From contig NZ_RFFN01000006.1 in the NCBI RefSeq assembly GCF_003696315.1, positions 62,001 to 126,000 of the forward strand: a stretch of 64,000 nt of DNA. The letters are read 5' to 3'. Origin of the DNA: Pseudomonas songnenensis. GTDB taxonomy: Bacteria > Pseudomonadota > Gammaproteobacteria > Pseudomonadales > Pseudomonadaceae. Positions 1-10,002 of the stretch are shown here, in pieces. Made by a program: the position numbers and the translations under genes. The notes under the pieces were generated by a model. It was not told the DNA's origin and did not search any database. It was given only the letters and a program-made list of their open reading frames with translations. Numbering within the stretch: the stretch's first letter is position 1; every line of letters starts with the position of its first letter.

Positions 1-224
1 ATCTGCCGCATGGCGGGGCGCGTGGCGTACTGGCGCTGGTCGCGATGGGTTGTGTGCTGTCCGGCAGCAGCGGGCTGATCGCCCTGTCGTTGGCTGCCGT
101 GATCTTCCTGCTGGCGCGTCGCGCCATGCTGCGCCGACTCGGCGGCACCACCGGCGATACCGCCGGCGCGCTGCTGGAGCTGGTGGAGTGCACGGTATTG
201 GTAGGGCTGGCGCTGCAGCTCTAG
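1..224 (+). CDS. cobS: Adenosylcobinamide-GDP ribazoletransferase (cobalamin synthase), 3' end
   Basis: The gene is cut by the window edge; only its last 73 or so residues are present, ending at TAG 222-224. CobS is an inner-membrane enzyme that joins alpha-ribazole to adenosylcobinamide-GDP in the last steps of B12 synthesis. The visible part has a hydrophobic helix (LIALSLAAVIFLLA), then the C-terminal signature RRLGGTTGDTAGALLE typical of the family, and ends in another hydrophobic stretch. Its stop codon interlocks with the stop of the convergent LysR gene in the same four bases CTAG. Confidence 0.85.
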   Translation, partial: LPHGGARGVLALVAMGCVLSGSSGLIALSLAAVIFLLARRAMLRRLGGTTGDTAGALLELVECTVLVGLALQL

Positions 225-1156
225 CGGTCGGCCAGCGGTCGACGGTCGAGCACGGGCGCATGCTGCGCCATCAGTTCGATGACCCAATCGATGAACACGC
301 GCAGCTTGGCGCTGACGTGGCGATTCGGTGGGAATGCCAGATACAGCGGCATTTCGTCGAGCCGCCAGTCTTCCAGCAGTGGCAACAGCTCGCCGTTGGC
401 CAGGTGCGTTCTGACCATGTACTCCGGCAGCCAGATGATGCCCAGCCCGGCCAGCCCCGCGGCCAGGCAGGCGTTGCCATCGTCTACGGCAAGCGCGTAG
501 CGGCCGTGCACCTGAACCTGCTCGCCCTGTCGCTGCATGACGTACGCCGTCGGTTTGCCGGCGCGCGCCCAGAGAAAGCCGACGACACGGTGGTGGCTGT
601 TTTCCAGCTCGCTCGGGTGTGTCGGCACGCCGGCGCGTTCGAGGTAGCCGGGCGCCGCATAGACGCCCAGGCGCAGGTCGCCGACGTGGCGGGCTATCAG
701 TGACTGGTCGGTGATCTCCCCACCACGCACGACGCAGTCCACGTTCTCCCCGATCAGGTCCACCCGCCGGTCGCTGACACCCATGTCCAGCTGGATGTCC
801 GGATACTTCGCATAAAAGGCCGGCAATGCCGGAATCAGGATCATCCGCGCCAGTGGGCTGGGGACGTCCACGCGCAAGCGTCCTCGCGGTACTGCCGCAG
901 CGGCGGACAGACTGGTTTCGGCGTCGTCCAGATCCGCCAGCAGCCGCAGCGCCCGTTCGTAATAGGCGGCACCGTCGGCGGTCACGTTGACCTTGCGCGT
1001 GGTGCGGTTGAGCAGCCTGACGCGAAGCCGCGCCTCGAGTTGCTGGACCTGCTGGGTGACGCTGGTCTTGCTGATGCGCAGGGTCTCGGCGGCCTTGGTG
1101 AAGCTGCCGGTCTCCACCACGCGAACGAAGGCCTGCATCGCATCGAAACGGTCCAT
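221..1156 (-). CDS. LysR family transcriptional regulator
   Basis: This 311-residue protein has the usual LysR size. Residues 1-60 form the winged helix-turn-helix (FVRVVETGSFTKAAETL, then SVTQQVQQLEARL), and residues 90-300 look like the periplasmic-binding-like effector domain. It resembles the AaeR/DsdC-like subgroup that begins MDRFDAMQAFVRV. It is divergent from the RidA-like gene at 1288, and a TTTG-N7-CAAA palindrome lies between the two, so it probably controls itself and that gene. The effector cannot be predicted from the sequence. Confidence 0.9.
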   Translation of the reverse strand: MDRFDAMQAFVRVVETGSFTKAAETLRISKTSVTQQVQQLEARLRVRLLNRTTRKVNVTADGAAYYERALRLLADLDDAETSLSAAAAVPRGRLRVDVPSPLARMILIPALPAFYAKYPDIQLDMGVSDRRVDLIGENVDCVVRGGEITDQSLIARHVGDLRLGVYAAPGYLERAGVPTHPSELENSHHRVVGFLWARAGKPTAYVMQRQGEQVQVHGRYALAVDDGNACLAAGLAGLGIIWLPEYMVRTHLANGELLPLLEDWRLDEMPLYLAFPPNRHVSAKLRVFIDWVIELMAQHAPVLDRRPLADR

Positions 1157-1174
1157 CTGAACTCCCGCGGATTG

Positions 1175-1189
1175 TTTGGATTATGCAAA
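1175..1189. promoter_or_regulatory. Candidate LysR-type box between divergent genes
   Basis: TTTGGATTATGCAAA is an imperfect palindrome containing a T-N11-A core, the general shape of a LysR operator. It lies 19 bases from the regulator start and about 100 bases upstream of the RidA-like gene. The assignment rests on shape and position only. Confidence 0.4.
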
Positions 1190-1287
1190 TAGTGTTGAGC
1201 GACCCGGCGCGTTTATCCAGCGCCTTGCGACTTCTACAGTGAGGCCTCTATTCAACGGGTCGCTCCGACCCTTGCTGGAGGTTGCAC

Positions 1288-1692
1288 ATGACACCGCGTG
1301 ACGTTGTTTTTCCGCCTGGCCGCCAGGCGCTCTACGAGCGCAATCGTTATTCCCCGGCCATCCGTGCCAATGGCTTGCTGTTCGTCTCCGGCCAGGTCGG
1401 CAGCCGCGAGGACGGCTCACCCGAACCGGAGCTGGAGGCGCAGGTCCGGCGCGCATTCGATAACCTGAATGCGATTCTCGGGGCTGCAGGCTGCACCTTC
1501 GACGACGTCATCGACGTCACCGTGTTCATGGTCGATCCGCAAGCGATCTTCGAGCGGGTCTGGAGCGTCGTGCCCGACTACTGGGGCGCTGCGCCGCATC
1601 CGACGCTGACCGCGGTCGGGGTTACCTGGCTTTATGGCTTCCAGTTCGAGATCAAGGTGATCGCCAAGCTGCCGGAACCGGCCGAGGCTTGA
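1288..1692 (+). CDS. RidA/YjgF-YER057c-UK114 family protein, non-canonical
   Basis: This 134-residue protein shows the Rid fold pattern (NGLLFVSGQVG, then RAFDNLNAILGAAGCTFDDVIDVTVF). Canonical RidA deaminates reactive 2-aminoacrylate and needs an arginine in a PAR motif near the C-terminus. Here that region reads APHPTLTAVGV, so the arginine is absent, which places the protein among Rid relatives of uncertain chemistry. I chose ATG 1288 because GGAGG sits six bases upstream; a TTG at 1282 is unlikely. The divergent LysR gene may regulate it. Confidence 0.85.
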   Translation: MTPRDVVFPPGRQALYERNRYSPAIRANGLLFVSGQVGSREDGSPEPELEAQVRRAFDNLNAILGAAGCTFDDVIDVTVFMVDPQAIFERVWSVVPDYWGAAPHPTLTAVGVTWLYGFQFEIKVIAKLPEPAEA

Positions 1693-1698
1693 TCCGCC

Positions 1699-2796
1699 TC
1701 AGCCCAGCAGCGCCACCGTCTTGATCTGCGCCCACAGCTGCTGGCCCGGGGTGATCGCCAACTGATCCGCGGAACGCCGGGTGATCCGCGCCAGCAGCGG
1801 CGTGCCGCCGGCATCGAGGCGGACCAGCACGTGCGCCGGTGTATCGGCTGCGACCATGGCCTCGACCCGCGCCGGCAGGAGATTGGTGATGCTGCTGCCT
1901 TCGGCGCGCTGCAGCGCCAGGCTCACGTCGCGAGCATGCACACGAAAGCGCAGACGCTGGCCCAGGGCTTCCGGGCGCTGCGAGACCAGCACTTCTCCGC
2001 CGGGGAAGGTCAGCCGGGTGAGGTGGTAGTGGGCGTCGTGGCTGGCGATCTCGCCTTCCACCACGATGCCGGCGTCATCGCTGAAGGCGGTTGGCAGGTC
2101 AAGTCGCGCCAGGGTCTCGCGCAGTTCGCCCTGAGCGATGGCCCGGCCCTGTTCCAGCAGCACCACGTGATCGGCCAGCCGCGCCACTTCGTCCGGCGAG
2201 TGGCTGACGTAGAGCACGGGAATATCCAGCTCGTCGTGCAGGCGTTCCAGAAAAGGCAGGATCTCGCTCTTGCGCTTGAGGTCGAGCGCAGCCAGCGGTT
2301 CGTCCATCAGCAGCAGGCGCGGGCTGGTCAGCAGCGCGCGGGCGATGCCGACACGCTGGCGCTCGCCGCCGGAAAGCCGATCCGGCATGCGCTCGAGCAG
2401 GTGATCGATGCCCAGCAGTTCCACTGCTTGTTCCAGCGCTACACGGCGCTGCGCTGCCGCCACGCGGCGCATGCCGAATTCGAGATTGCGCCTTACCGAC
2501 AGGTGGGCGAACAGGTTGGCTTCCTGAAACACGTAACCGATGGAACGGCGATGCGGTTGCACGAACAGATTCTGCATGCTGTCCTGCCAGCGTTCGCCAT
2601 TGACGGTCAGCTCGCCCCGACCTGAGCGCTCCAGGCCCGCCACGCAGCGCAGCAGGGTGGTCTTGCCCGAGCCGGAGTGACCGAACAGCGCGGTCACCCC
2701 GCGGCCGGGCAGCTGCAGATCGACATCCAGGCTGAAGTCGGCATAGTCGAGGCGAAAACGTGCCTGAATTCCGCTGTTGCTTGCAGCGTCGCTCAT
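1699..2796 (-). CDS. modC: Molybdate ABC transporter ATP-binding protein
   Basis: ModC powers molybdate import at the inner membrane. The 365-residue product has Walker [10 protein letters not shown] near residue 37, the ABC signature [15 protein letters not shown], Walker [13 protein letters not shown], and an H-loop in YVSHSPDE. Residues from about 290 form the C-terminal molybdate-binding (TOBE/MOP-like) domain ([29 protein letters not shown]). The start ATG at 2796 overlaps the modB stop as ATGA, implying translational coupling. An in-frame ATG at 2805 is the alternative. Confidence 0.95.
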   Translation of the reverse strand: MSDAASNSGIQARFRLDYADFSLDVDLQLPGRGVTALFGHSGSGKTTLLRCVAGLERSGRGELTVNGERWQDSMQNLFVQPHRRSIGYVFQEANLFAHLSVRRNLEFGMRRVAAAQRRVALEQAVELLGIDHLLERMPDRLSGGERQRVGIARALLTSPRLLLMDEPLAALDLKRKSEILPFLERLHDELDIPVLYVSHSPDEVARLADHVVLLEQGRAIAQGELRETLARLDLPTAFSDDAGIVVEGEIASHDAHYHLTRLTFPGGEVLVSQRPEALGQRLRFRVHARDVSLALQRAEGSSITNLLPARVEAMVAADTPAHVLVRLDAGGTPLLARITRRSADQLAITPGQQLWAQIKTVALLG

Positions 2797-3473
2797 CCGC
2801 GCCATCCTTGCTTCAACCGGCTGCCATAAAGCACCAACAGCACCAGAAATGAGAACAGCAGCATGCCGCCGGCCAGCCAGTGCGCCTGGGCATACTCCAT
2901 GGCTTCGACATGATCGTAGATCTGCACTGACACCACGCGCGTCTGGCCGGGAATGTTGCCGCCGATCATCAGCACCACGCCGAACTCGCCGACGGTATGG
3001 GCGAAACCGAGGATGCTGGCGGTGATAAAGCCGGGACGGGCGAGTGGCAGAACCACACTGAAGAAAGTGTCCCAGGGGCCGGCGCGCAGCGTAGCGGCGG
3101 CTTCCAGTGGGCGCTCGCCAATGGCTTCGAAGGCGTTCTGCAAGGGTTGCACCACGAACGGCAGTGAGTAGAACACCGAACCGACCACCAACCCGGCAAA
3201 GGTAAAGGGCAGGGTGCCCAGGCCAAGACTCTGGGTGAACTGGCCGATGAAGCCATTGGGCCCCATGGCCACCAGCAGGTAGAAGCCGAGCACCGTCGGC
3301 GGCAGCACCAGCGGCAGAGCGACCACGGCCCCGATCGGCCCTTTCATGCGCGAAGGGGTGCGTGCCAGCCACCAGGCGATGGGCGTGCCGATCAGCAGCA
3401 GGATCAGCGTGGTCACGCTGGCCAGTTTGAAGGTCAGCCAGATTGCTGCCAGGTCGACGCTGTCCAGCGGCAT
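2793..3473 (-). CDS. modB: Molybdate ABC transporter permease
   Basis: ModB is the inner-membrane channel for molybdate. This 226-residue protein has about five hydrophobic segments and the conserved permease loop [20 protein letters not shown] (residues about 123-142), which contacts the ATPase. The sequence [18 protein letters not shown] is characteristic of ModB. It lies four bases after modA and overlaps modC by four bases, forming a modABC operon read leftward. Confidence 0.95.
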   Translation of the reverse strand: MPLDSVDLAAIWLTFKLASVTTLILLLIGTPIAWWLARTPSRMKGPIGAVVALPLVLPPTVLGFYLLVAMGPNGFIGQFTQSLGLGTLPFTFAGLVVGSVFYSLPFVVQPLQNAFEAIGERPLEAAATLRAGPWDTFFSVVLPLARPGFITASILGFAHTVGEFGVVLMIGGNIPGQTRVVSVQIYDHVEAMEYAQAHWLAGGMLLFSFLVLLVLYGSRLKQGWRG

Positions 3474-3477
3474 GCGG

Positions 3478-4269
<792 letters not shown>

Positions 4270-4383
4270 TCATATTGCAGTTTGGCCAGGCTGTGATTGA
4301 CCGGGCACGCTTCGACGCTCACCGGCATTGTCGCGAGCACGCCGGGGGAGTAGCGTGTTGAATCAGTGATCGGAGAGCTGACC

Positions 4384-4932
4384 ATGAATATCACCCGCCC
4401 ACTGGTAGTTCTGATGTTGGCCTTCGCCAGCGCCTCGGTGGTTGCCGCCGAATGTCCGGCACTGTTGCAACACGAGCTACCCAAGCTGCGCTCCAAGGAC
4501 ACCGTCGATCTGTGCAGCCAGTTCCAGGGCAAGGCACTGGTAGTGGTCAACACGGCCAGCCATTGCGGATTCACGCCGCAGTTCAAGGGGCTTGAAGCGC
4601 TCTACCAGCGTTACAAGGAGGAAGGCCTGGAGGTGCTTGGCGTGCCGTCAGACGATTTTTTTCAGGAGTCAGACGACGAGGCCGAGACGGCCGAGGTCTG
4701 TTACGTGAACTATGGCGTGACGTTCACCATGACCCAGACCCAGCCGGTGCGCGGGCGTGACGCTACGCCACTGTTTCGCGAGCTGGCAGAGCAGGCCGGG
4801 GCAGCGCCGCGCTGGAATTTCTACAAGTATGTGGTCGATCGGGAAGGGCGCGTCGTTGCGCATTTTTCCAGCAAGGTGAAGCCCGATGACCCGCGGGTGA
4901 TCGCTGCGGTGGAAAAAGCGCTGGCAAGGTAG
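4384..4932 (+). CDS. Periplasmic glutathione peroxidase-like protein
   Basis: The 182-residue product has a signal peptide ([22 protein letters not shown]), so it acts outside the cytoplasm. It has the GPx active-site motif [12 protein letters not shown] with cysteine rather than selenocysteine, and the Trp-Asn pair in RWNFYKY. The second motif, usually PCNQF, is PSDDF here, so the catalytic glutamine is replaced by aspartate. ATG 4384 is chosen because a signal peptide starts there and GGAGA lies upstream; a GTG at 4366 would spoil the signal. A bidirectional terminator follows. Confidence 0.88.
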   Translation: MNITRPLVVLMLAFASASVVAAECPALLQHELPKLRSKDTVDLCSQFQGKALVVVNTASHCGFTPQFKGLEALYQRYKEEGLEVLGVPSDDFFQESDDEAETAEVCYVNYGVTFTMTQTQPVRGRDATPLFRELAEQAGAAPRWNFYKYVVDREGRVVAHFSSKVKPDDPRVIAAVEKALAR

Positions 4933-4937
4933 AAAAG

Positions 4938-4967
4938 AAAAAGCCCCGGAGAACCGGGGCGTTTTTG
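4938..4967. terminator. Bidirectional Rho-independent terminator
   Basis: The seven-base stem GCCCCGG/CCGGGGC with loop AGAA is flanked by an A-run on the left and TTTTT on the right. It therefore serves both the peroxidase gene (+) and the convergent outer-membrane protein gene (-). Confidence 0.88.
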
Positions 4968-4978
4968 TGTCGCTTACA

Positions 4979-6280
4979 TCAGAAGCGGTAGCTGAGCGCA
5001 GCGCCGAAACCGTGGGCGCTGTTTTCGTAATCCGCGCTGTAAACACCCTTGGTGGGGTGTTCGCGGCGCACCTTGGTATCTTCTTCCCAAAGGTAGGAGT
5101 AGGCGAGATCGACGGTGATGTCGTCGGTCGGGTTCCAGCCCAAACCGAAGCTCACCGCGGTACGGTCTCCGGTCGGAATGCGCGGCGAACGATCAACATT
5201 GTTGGTCGGGCTTTGGTCGAAAGCCAGGCCTGTACGCAGGGTCCATTGGCGGTTCAGCTTGTAGGCTGCTCCAATCGCGTAGGACCAGGTGTCATGCCAT
5301 TCTTGGTCTTCGATGATGGGAGAGAGGCTGCCTTGTAGCGGCCCCGGGATACCGTCATTTTCGATGATGATGGCCTCGAAACGGCTCCAGCGAGTCCACA
5401 TGGCGCCTGCATAAAGCGTCCACTGATCATTGAGTTCGTGCGTCAAGGAGACGTCCACAGACTCCGGGGTATCCAAGTCAAGAGAGGCGTCGTACTTGCC
5501 GGTAGCACCTGCAAATCCGGCTCCGGACAGCTTGGTATCACCCTCAAGGGTGTATTTGACTTTCGAGTGATAGGTGATTCCGGCGCGTGTCTGCGGGGAA
5601 AACTCGTAGAGCAGGCCCGCGTTGAAGCCGAGCGCGGTGTCGTCGCCTTTCACTTTGACGCGGCCGTCACCTACGCCTGGCGAAGCGCGGTTAAGTGCTG
5701 CGCTCTCCAGTTGGCCGTCGATGCGGTTGATCGTTGGGCCAAAGCCAATCGATAGCTGCTCATTGAAGCGATAGCTGACCGTGGGTTGTACGGTAATCAC
5801 CCGTACTTCGCTGTAGTCGCCGTGATAGCGGCCTTGGAAGCCGTTTTCGTAGTCAGTGATCATGCCGAACGGTACATAAAGGCCGACACCGACGGCCCAC
5901 TTTTCATCGATTGGCTTGACGTAGTAACCCATCGGCACGGCAGTAAACGGGACCATATCGCCGTCGTTGCTGCCATCTAGCGGCAGGCGCGCACCGCCGA
6001 GAGCGTCTATTTGCGGAGTCGCAGCGGAAGCGTTCTTGATCTCCGTCTTCGCATGAATCGCGGCCATGCCGAAGCTGACTTCTTCGCGCTTCAGACGGGA
6101 CATGCCGGCCGGGTTGCCGAACAGGGTGGTGGCGTCGTCGGCGGAAGATGAGCGGCCCGCGAAAGAGGTGCCCATGCCGCTGATGCTTTGCTCGTTAAGG
6201 GCGAAACCGGCGGCCATGGCCTGGCTGGACAGGGCGCCTACGGCTACCGCGAGAGCGGTCTTCAACCATGTTGTTTTCAT
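4979..6280 (-). CDS. Outer-membrane transport protein of the OmpP1/FadL family
   Basis: FadL-type proteins are outer-membrane beta-barrels that let hydrophobic compounds such as long-chain fatty acids enter. The 433-residue product has a signal peptide (MKTTWLKTALAVAVGALSSQAMA) followed by AGFALNEQSISGMGTSFAGR and the hatch motif NPAGMSRL. It ends with aromatic-rich barrel strands (FGAALSYRF), the terminal Phe being the usual barrel-assembly signal. ATG 6280 matches the signal peptide. The substrate is unknown; this gene pair (peroxidase plus OmpP1) is conserved in pseudomonads. Confidence 0.9.
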   Translation of the reverse strand: MKTTWLKTALAVAVGALSSQAMAAGFALNEQSISGMGTSFAGRSSSADDATTLFGNPAGMSRLKREEVSFGMAAIHAKTEIKNASAATPQIDALGGARLPLDGSNDGDMVPFTAVPMGYYVKPIDEKWAVGVGLYVPFGMITDYENGFQGRYHGDYSEVRVITVQPTVSYRFNEQLSIGFGPTINRIDGQLESAALNRASPGVGDGRVKVKGDDTALGFNAGLLYEFSPQTRAGITYHSKVKYTLEGDTKLSGAGFAGATGKYDASLDLDTPESVDVSLTHELNDQWTLYAGAMWTRWSRFEAIIIENDGIPGPLQGSLSPIIEDQEWHDTWSYAIGAAYKLNRQWTLRTGLAFDQSPTNNVDRSPRIPTGDRTAVSFGLGWNPTDDITVDLAYSYLWEEDTKVRREHPTKGVYSADYENSAHGFGAALSYRF

Positions 6281-6440
6281 TGTTCTACTACTCCGGGATA
6301 AAAGCGGGTCGGAACCTAGCAACTTTCTCGGACAGGTAGCAAGACAATGAATTGCAATTTTTCGTAAAGATGGCGACTAACGGTTGTGAAAACAAATGTA
6401 ACTTCGGAGAAAACTGTCTGGGCGCTTTCTGACTGATTAG

Positions 6441-6467
6441 CCACGCTGCGCATCACGCGCAGCGTGG
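6441..6467 (-). terminator. Strong hairpin downstream of the sulfurtransferase gene
   Basis: CCACGCTGCGC and GCGCAGCGTGG form a perfect 11-base stem with a five-base loop, just past the sulfurtransferase stop. There is no clear U-tract, so it may stabilise the transcript end or act as a weak terminator. Confidence 0.5.
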
Positions 6468-6475
6468 TACGTATA

Positions 6476-7321
6476 TCAGCCGCGCGGTCGGGTCGGATCA
6501 GTAATCCATTCGCTCCAGGACCCTGGATACAGCTTCGCCAGCGGGTATCCGGCCAGGCACAGCGCGAAGAGGTTGTGGCAGGCCGTGACGCCTGAGCCGC
6601 AATAGGCCACAGCGGCTTCAGGCGACCTGTTGCCGAATAGCAGAGCGAACCTCTGCCGTAGCTGTTCTGGCGAGAGGAAGCGGCCAGTGTGGTCCAGGTT
6701 CTCGGTAAACGGTGCACAGATCGCGCCGGGAATATGCCCGGCAACCGGGTCGATGGGCTCTACCTCGCCGAGGAATCGCGGTAGGGCACGGGCATCGAGC
6801 ATCGTCAGCGTTGTGCTTTCCAGGCGATCCTGCAGCCAGGTTGCGTCCACAGTCATGCTGCTATCGGGCATTCCGGAAAAACTGCCGGGCTCGTTGGTCG
6901 GGATGGCGTCGTCCAGCGGCAGTCCGGCTTCCCGCCAGGCTTTCAATCCGCCATCGAGCAGGTGGATGCCGTCGCGTTTACCCAGCCAAACCAGCAGCCA
7001 CCATGCCCGCGCAGCAAATGCGCCGGGCCCGTCGTCGTAGAGCACCACGTCGCTGTGCTCTTCGAGGCCCCACTGCTGCAGGCGTGCCAGCAACCGCTGT
7101 GGGTCGGGTAGTGGATGTCTGCCAGTCACGCCGGGAACCACCGTATCGGACAGGTCCGTTTCCAGATCGGCGAAGTGAGCACCTGGGATGTGACCTTGCT
7201 GGTAACTGCCTTCGCCATAGGTCGGATCTTCCAGCGCAAAGCGACAGTCGAGAATCAATAGATCGGGCTCATGCAGGCGCTTGGCAAGCTGTTTGGTGGT
7301 GATGAGTTGGGCGAGTGGCAT
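6476..7321 (-). CDS. Sulfurtransferase (two-domain rhodanese, 3-mercaptopyruvate type)
   Basis: This enzyme class transfers sulfur from thiosulfate or 3-mercaptopyruvate to acceptors such as cyanide or thioredoxin. The 281-residue product has two rhodanese domains; the first carries LLILDCRF and YGEGSYQQGHIPGA, and the second carries the active-site loop CGSGVTA with Cys241. The loop is of the SseA mercaptopyruvate type. ATG 7321 has GGAG seven bases upstream; longer in-frame starts run into the divergent rnd promoter region. Confidence 0.9.
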   Translation of the reverse strand: MPLAQLITTKQLAKRLHEPDLLILDCRFALEDPTYGEGSYQQGHIPGAHFADLETDLSDTVVPGVTGRHPLPDPQRLLARLQQWGLEEHSDVVLYDDGPGAFAARAWWLLVWLGKRDGIHLLDGGLKAWREAGLPLDDAIPTNEPGSFSGMPDSSMTVDATWLQDRLESTTLTMLDARALPRFLGEVEPIDPVAGHIPGAICAPFTENLDHTGRFLSPEQLRQRFALLFGNRSPEAAVAYCGSGVTACHNLFALCLAGYPLAKLYPGSWSEWITDPTRPRG

Positions 7322-7460
7322 CGGACGACTCCGCAGAGGTTGTTGGCGAACACTACCAGCGTGCACGCCGGCCATGAATGCCCCGGCTGGTCGGATGCTC
7401 GATATATACTGCGCGCCTCGTTCGGCCGCGCGCCGGTCGTCAGCCGAAAAGGAGGGCCGT

Positions 7461-8579
7461 GTGGCCATCGAAACTCAATGGGTTCTGGATGATGAGCATC
7501 TGACCCGCCTGTGCGCCGAGTGGCGCCAACTGCCCTATGTGGCGGTGGACACCGAATTCATGAGGGTCGATACCTTCTACCCCATCGCCGGGCTGGTGCA
7601 GGTCGGCGATGGTCGGCGCGCCTACCTGATCGATCCGCTGGCGGTACGTGACTGGAGCGCGTTCGCCGCATTGCTGCAAGACACTGCGGTGGTGAAGGTG
7701 CTGCACGCCTGCAGCGAGGATCTCGAAGTGCTGCTGCGCCTCACCGGCAGCCTGCCCCAGCCGCTGTTCGATACCCAGTTGGCGGCCGGGTACCTGAATA
7801 TCGGCTTTTCCATGGGCTATTCGCGCTTGGTACAGGCCGTGCTTGGTATCGAGCTGCCCAAGGGCGAAACGCGCTCGGACTGGCTGCAGCGGCCCCTGAG
7901 CGACATGCAGGTGCAGTACGCCGCCGAGGATGCGCAACATCTGGCCGAACTCTACGAGGCGCTGCTGCCGAAACTCTCCGACGACAAGCGCGCCTGGGTT
8001 CTGGAGGATGGGGCGGAACTGGTCGCCAATCTGCAACGCGAGTCCGACCCCGAGGAGGCCTATCGTGAGGTGAAGCAGGCCTGGAGGTTGAAACCTCAGC
8101 AACTGGCCGTGCTGAAAGCGCTCACGGCATGGCGCGAGCGACAGGCGCGGGCCCGTAATCAGCCGCGCAATCGTGTGTTGCGCGAGGCCAGCCTGTGGCC
8201 GCTGGCGCGCACCCAGCCACGAGATCTGGTGACTCTTGCGCGCATCGAAGACATGCATCCGCGTACGGTTCGCCAGGATGGTGAGGTGCTGCTGCAGATG
8301 ATCGGCCAGGCGGCCGCTGCGCCCGAGCAGGACTGGCCCGCGCCACTGCCGGAGCCATTGCCATTGGAAGTCTCCACCCTACTGAAAAAGCTGCGTGCGG
8401 TCGGCCAGCGCGAAGCAAAGGCACTGGATATTGCTCCGGAGCTGATGCTGCGCAAGAAAACCCTCGAGGCGTTGCTGAAAAGCGGATACCCCGATGGTCC
8501 CTATCAACTGCCCGATTCGCTCCGAGGCTGGCGCCGCGAGCGGATGGGGCAGGCCCTGCTTGAAGTTCTGGAAGAATGA
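7461..8579 (+). CDS. rnd: Ribonuclease D
   Basis: RNase D is a 3'-5' exonuclease that trims tRNA and other stable RNA precursors in the cytoplasm. The 372-residue product has the DEDD exonuclease motifs (VAVDTEFMR near residue 29, then [11 protein letters not shown], and later [13 protein letters not shown]), followed by HRDC-type helical domains. The start is GTG 7461, with AGGAGG five bases upstream. It is divergent from the sulfurtransferase and nearly touches the next gene, with which it is probably co-transcribed. Confidence 0.93.
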   Translation: MAIETQWVLDDEHLTRLCAEWRQLPYVAVDTEFMRVDTFYPIAGLVQVGDGRRAYLIDPLAVRDWSAFAALLQDTAVVKVLHACSEDLEVLLRLTGSLPQPLFDTQLAAGYLNIGFSMGYSRLVQAVLGIELPKGETRSDWLQRPLSDMQVQYAAEDAQHLAELYEALLPKLSDDKRAWVLEDGAELVANLQRESDPEEAYREVKQAWRLKPQQLAVLKALTAWRERQARARNQPRNRVLREASLWPLARTQPRDLVTLARIEDMHPRTVRQDGEVLLQMIGQAAAAPEQDWPAPLPEPLPLEVSTLLKKLRAVGQREAKALDIAPELMLRKKTLEALLKSGYPDGPYQLPDSLRGWRRERMGQALLEVLEE

Positions 8580-8581
8580 CC

Positions 8582-8875
8582 ATGAAGCTGATCTGTTCCA
8601 TCTACAAAAGTCCACGCAAGGACGGCATGTACCTCTACGTGGAAAAGCGCGATGCGCTCAAGCGTGTCCCCGAGGGGCTGATTGCCGCTTTCGGTGCGCC
8701 ACAGCTGGCGTTCGAAATGGTGCTTACGCCCGAGCGCCAGCTGGCGCGCGAGGACATCACCAAGGTGCTCGCCAATATCAAGGAGCAGGGGTACCACCTG
8801 CAGATGCCGCCGGCCGAAGACGATTACATCGAGCATCTCCCCGAAGAGTTGCTGCGTATGAACGACCCGATGTAA
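8582..8875 (+). CDS. YcgL domain-containing protein
   Basis: This is a small cytoplasmic protein of 97 residues from the YcgL family ([20 protein letters not shown]). Its function is not established; it commonly follows rnd in pseudomonads, as here. An ATG at 8576 overlaps the rnd stop as ATGA, and the second ATG at 8582 gives the usual family N-terminus. Either start implies coupling to rnd. Confidence 0.88.
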   Translation: MKLICSIYKSPRKDGMYLYVEKRDALKRVPEGLIAAFGAPQLAFEMVLTPERQLAREDITKVLANIKEQGYHLQMPPAEDDYIEHLPEELLRMNDPM

Positions 8876-8965
8876 ATCCGCCACTGCTGGACTGATTAAA
8901 GACAAGGTTTAAGGAGCGGGGCGGGACTATTCTCCTCTGACTGCACATGCATAAGGAGACGGTTC

Positions 8966-9370
8966 ATGAAAGCGCGTTCTTTGATTGTCGGTTCGATGCT
9001 GGTAGGTCTGGCGATGTCGGCCAGTGCTCAGCAAACACCCGCCGATGACAATGCAGCCTGGCAGCAGCATTGGCAGCAAATGCAGGAATATCGGCAGGCC
9101 TGGCAGTCTGCCAAGACGCCGGAGGAGCGGCAGAAGCTGCGTGAAGAGCACTGGCAGAGCATGCAGTCCGGAATGGGCGCGATGGGCGGCTGCCCTATGG
9201 GTGGCCCCGGACCCGGTATGGGCAAGCAGGGCGGCAAGATGCCCGGCGCAATGGGCGGTGGTCGCATGATGGGCAACCCCTCCAAGGAGATGCTGGACAT
9301 GCGCATTCAGCACATGGAGCAGATGCTCGAGCAAATGCGTAGCCATCGACAGATGCTCGACAAGCAATAA
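8966..9370 (+). CDS. Secreted Met/Gln/Gly-rich small protein, function unknown
   Basis: The 134-residue product begins with a clean signal peptide (MKARSLIVGSMLVGLAMSASA) and is preceded by AAGGAGA. The mature part has three zones: a helical Trp/Gln-rich segment (WQQHWQQMQEYRQAWQSAK) with a charged TPEERQKLREEHW run, a Gly/Met-rich middle with one Cys-Pro-Met, and a Met/Gln/His-rich coiled C-terminus (MRIQHMEQMLEQMRSH). The methionines and histidines could bind copper or silver, or the helices could form a Spy/CpxP-like chaperone. I do not recognise a named family. Confidence 0.75.
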   Translation: MKARSLIVGSMLVGLAMSASAQQTPADDNAAWQQHWQQMQEYRQAWQSAKTPEERQKLREEHWQSMQSGMGAMGGCPMGGPGPGMGKQGGKMPGAMGGGRMMGNPSKEMLDMRIQHMEQMLEQMRSHRQMLDKQ

Positions 9371-9377
9371 TCCGGGC

Positions 9378-9406
9378 GCGGCCGTCCTCCCATGGCGGAC
9401 GGCCGC
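9378..9406. terminator. GC-rich hairpin after the Met-rich gene
   Basis: GCGGCCGTCC pairs perfectly with GGACGGCCGC around a nine-base loop, eight bases after the stop codon. No U-tract follows, so it is only a probable transcript end. Confidence 0.5.
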
Positions 9407-9484
9407 AGGCATCCGCCTGCCGGCTATTGGCCGGATATCCGCCAATGGCTAGACTTGCCAGTTTTATCGGTAGTGACATCCCTC

Positions 9485-9934
9485 ATGGCGGCCAAAGTCG
9501 AACCTTTCTGGAAGCGTAAAACTCTTGCCGAGCTCGACCCGGTCGAATGGGAGTCGCTGTGCGATGGATGCGGCCTCTGCTGCCTGCAGAAGCTCGAGGA
9601 CGAGGACGATGGCGCAGTGTATTACACGCGCATCGCCTGCAAGCTGCTCGACCTGAAGACCTGCCAGTGCAGCGATTATCCGAACCGGCGTGCCAGTGTG
9701 CCGGACTGCATTCAGCTGAACGCTTCCGATGCCGCTCAATTCAAGTGGCTGCCGCCGACTTGCGCCTATCGCCTGGTGGCCGAGCGTAAGGATCTGCCGC
9801 TTTGGCATCATCTGGTCTGTGGTGACCGAGAAGCCGTTCATGTCGAGCGAATCTCCCAGGCGGGCCGGATGCTCGCCGAGGGCAGCATTGCCGAGGAAAA
9901 CTGGGAAGACCATCTGATTTTCCGCGCCGGTTGA
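9485..9934 (+). CDS. YcgN family cysteine-cluster protein (UPF0260)
   Basis: The 149-residue product matches the YcgN family along its length ([42 protein letters not shown]). The eight or so conserved cysteines in C-x2-C-x2-CC and CxC arrangements suggest metal or iron-sulfur binding; the role is unknown. Start ATG 9485 gives the expected length of about 150 residues. There is no strong ribosome site, so expression may be low. Confidence 0.9.
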   Translation: MAAKVEPFWKRKTLAELDPVEWESLCDGCGLCCLQKLEDEDDGAVYYTRIACKLLDLKTCQCSDYPNRRASVPDCIQLNASDAAQFKWLPPTCAYRLVAERKDLPLWHHLVCGDREAVHVERISQAGRMLAEGSIAEENWEDHLIFRAG

Positions 9935-10002
9935 ATCTAAGCCTCGTTTGCATCGTCTCAAGACCAATACCCCGCGTTTACCGATCCTTGGAGTTCTCTT
10001 CG

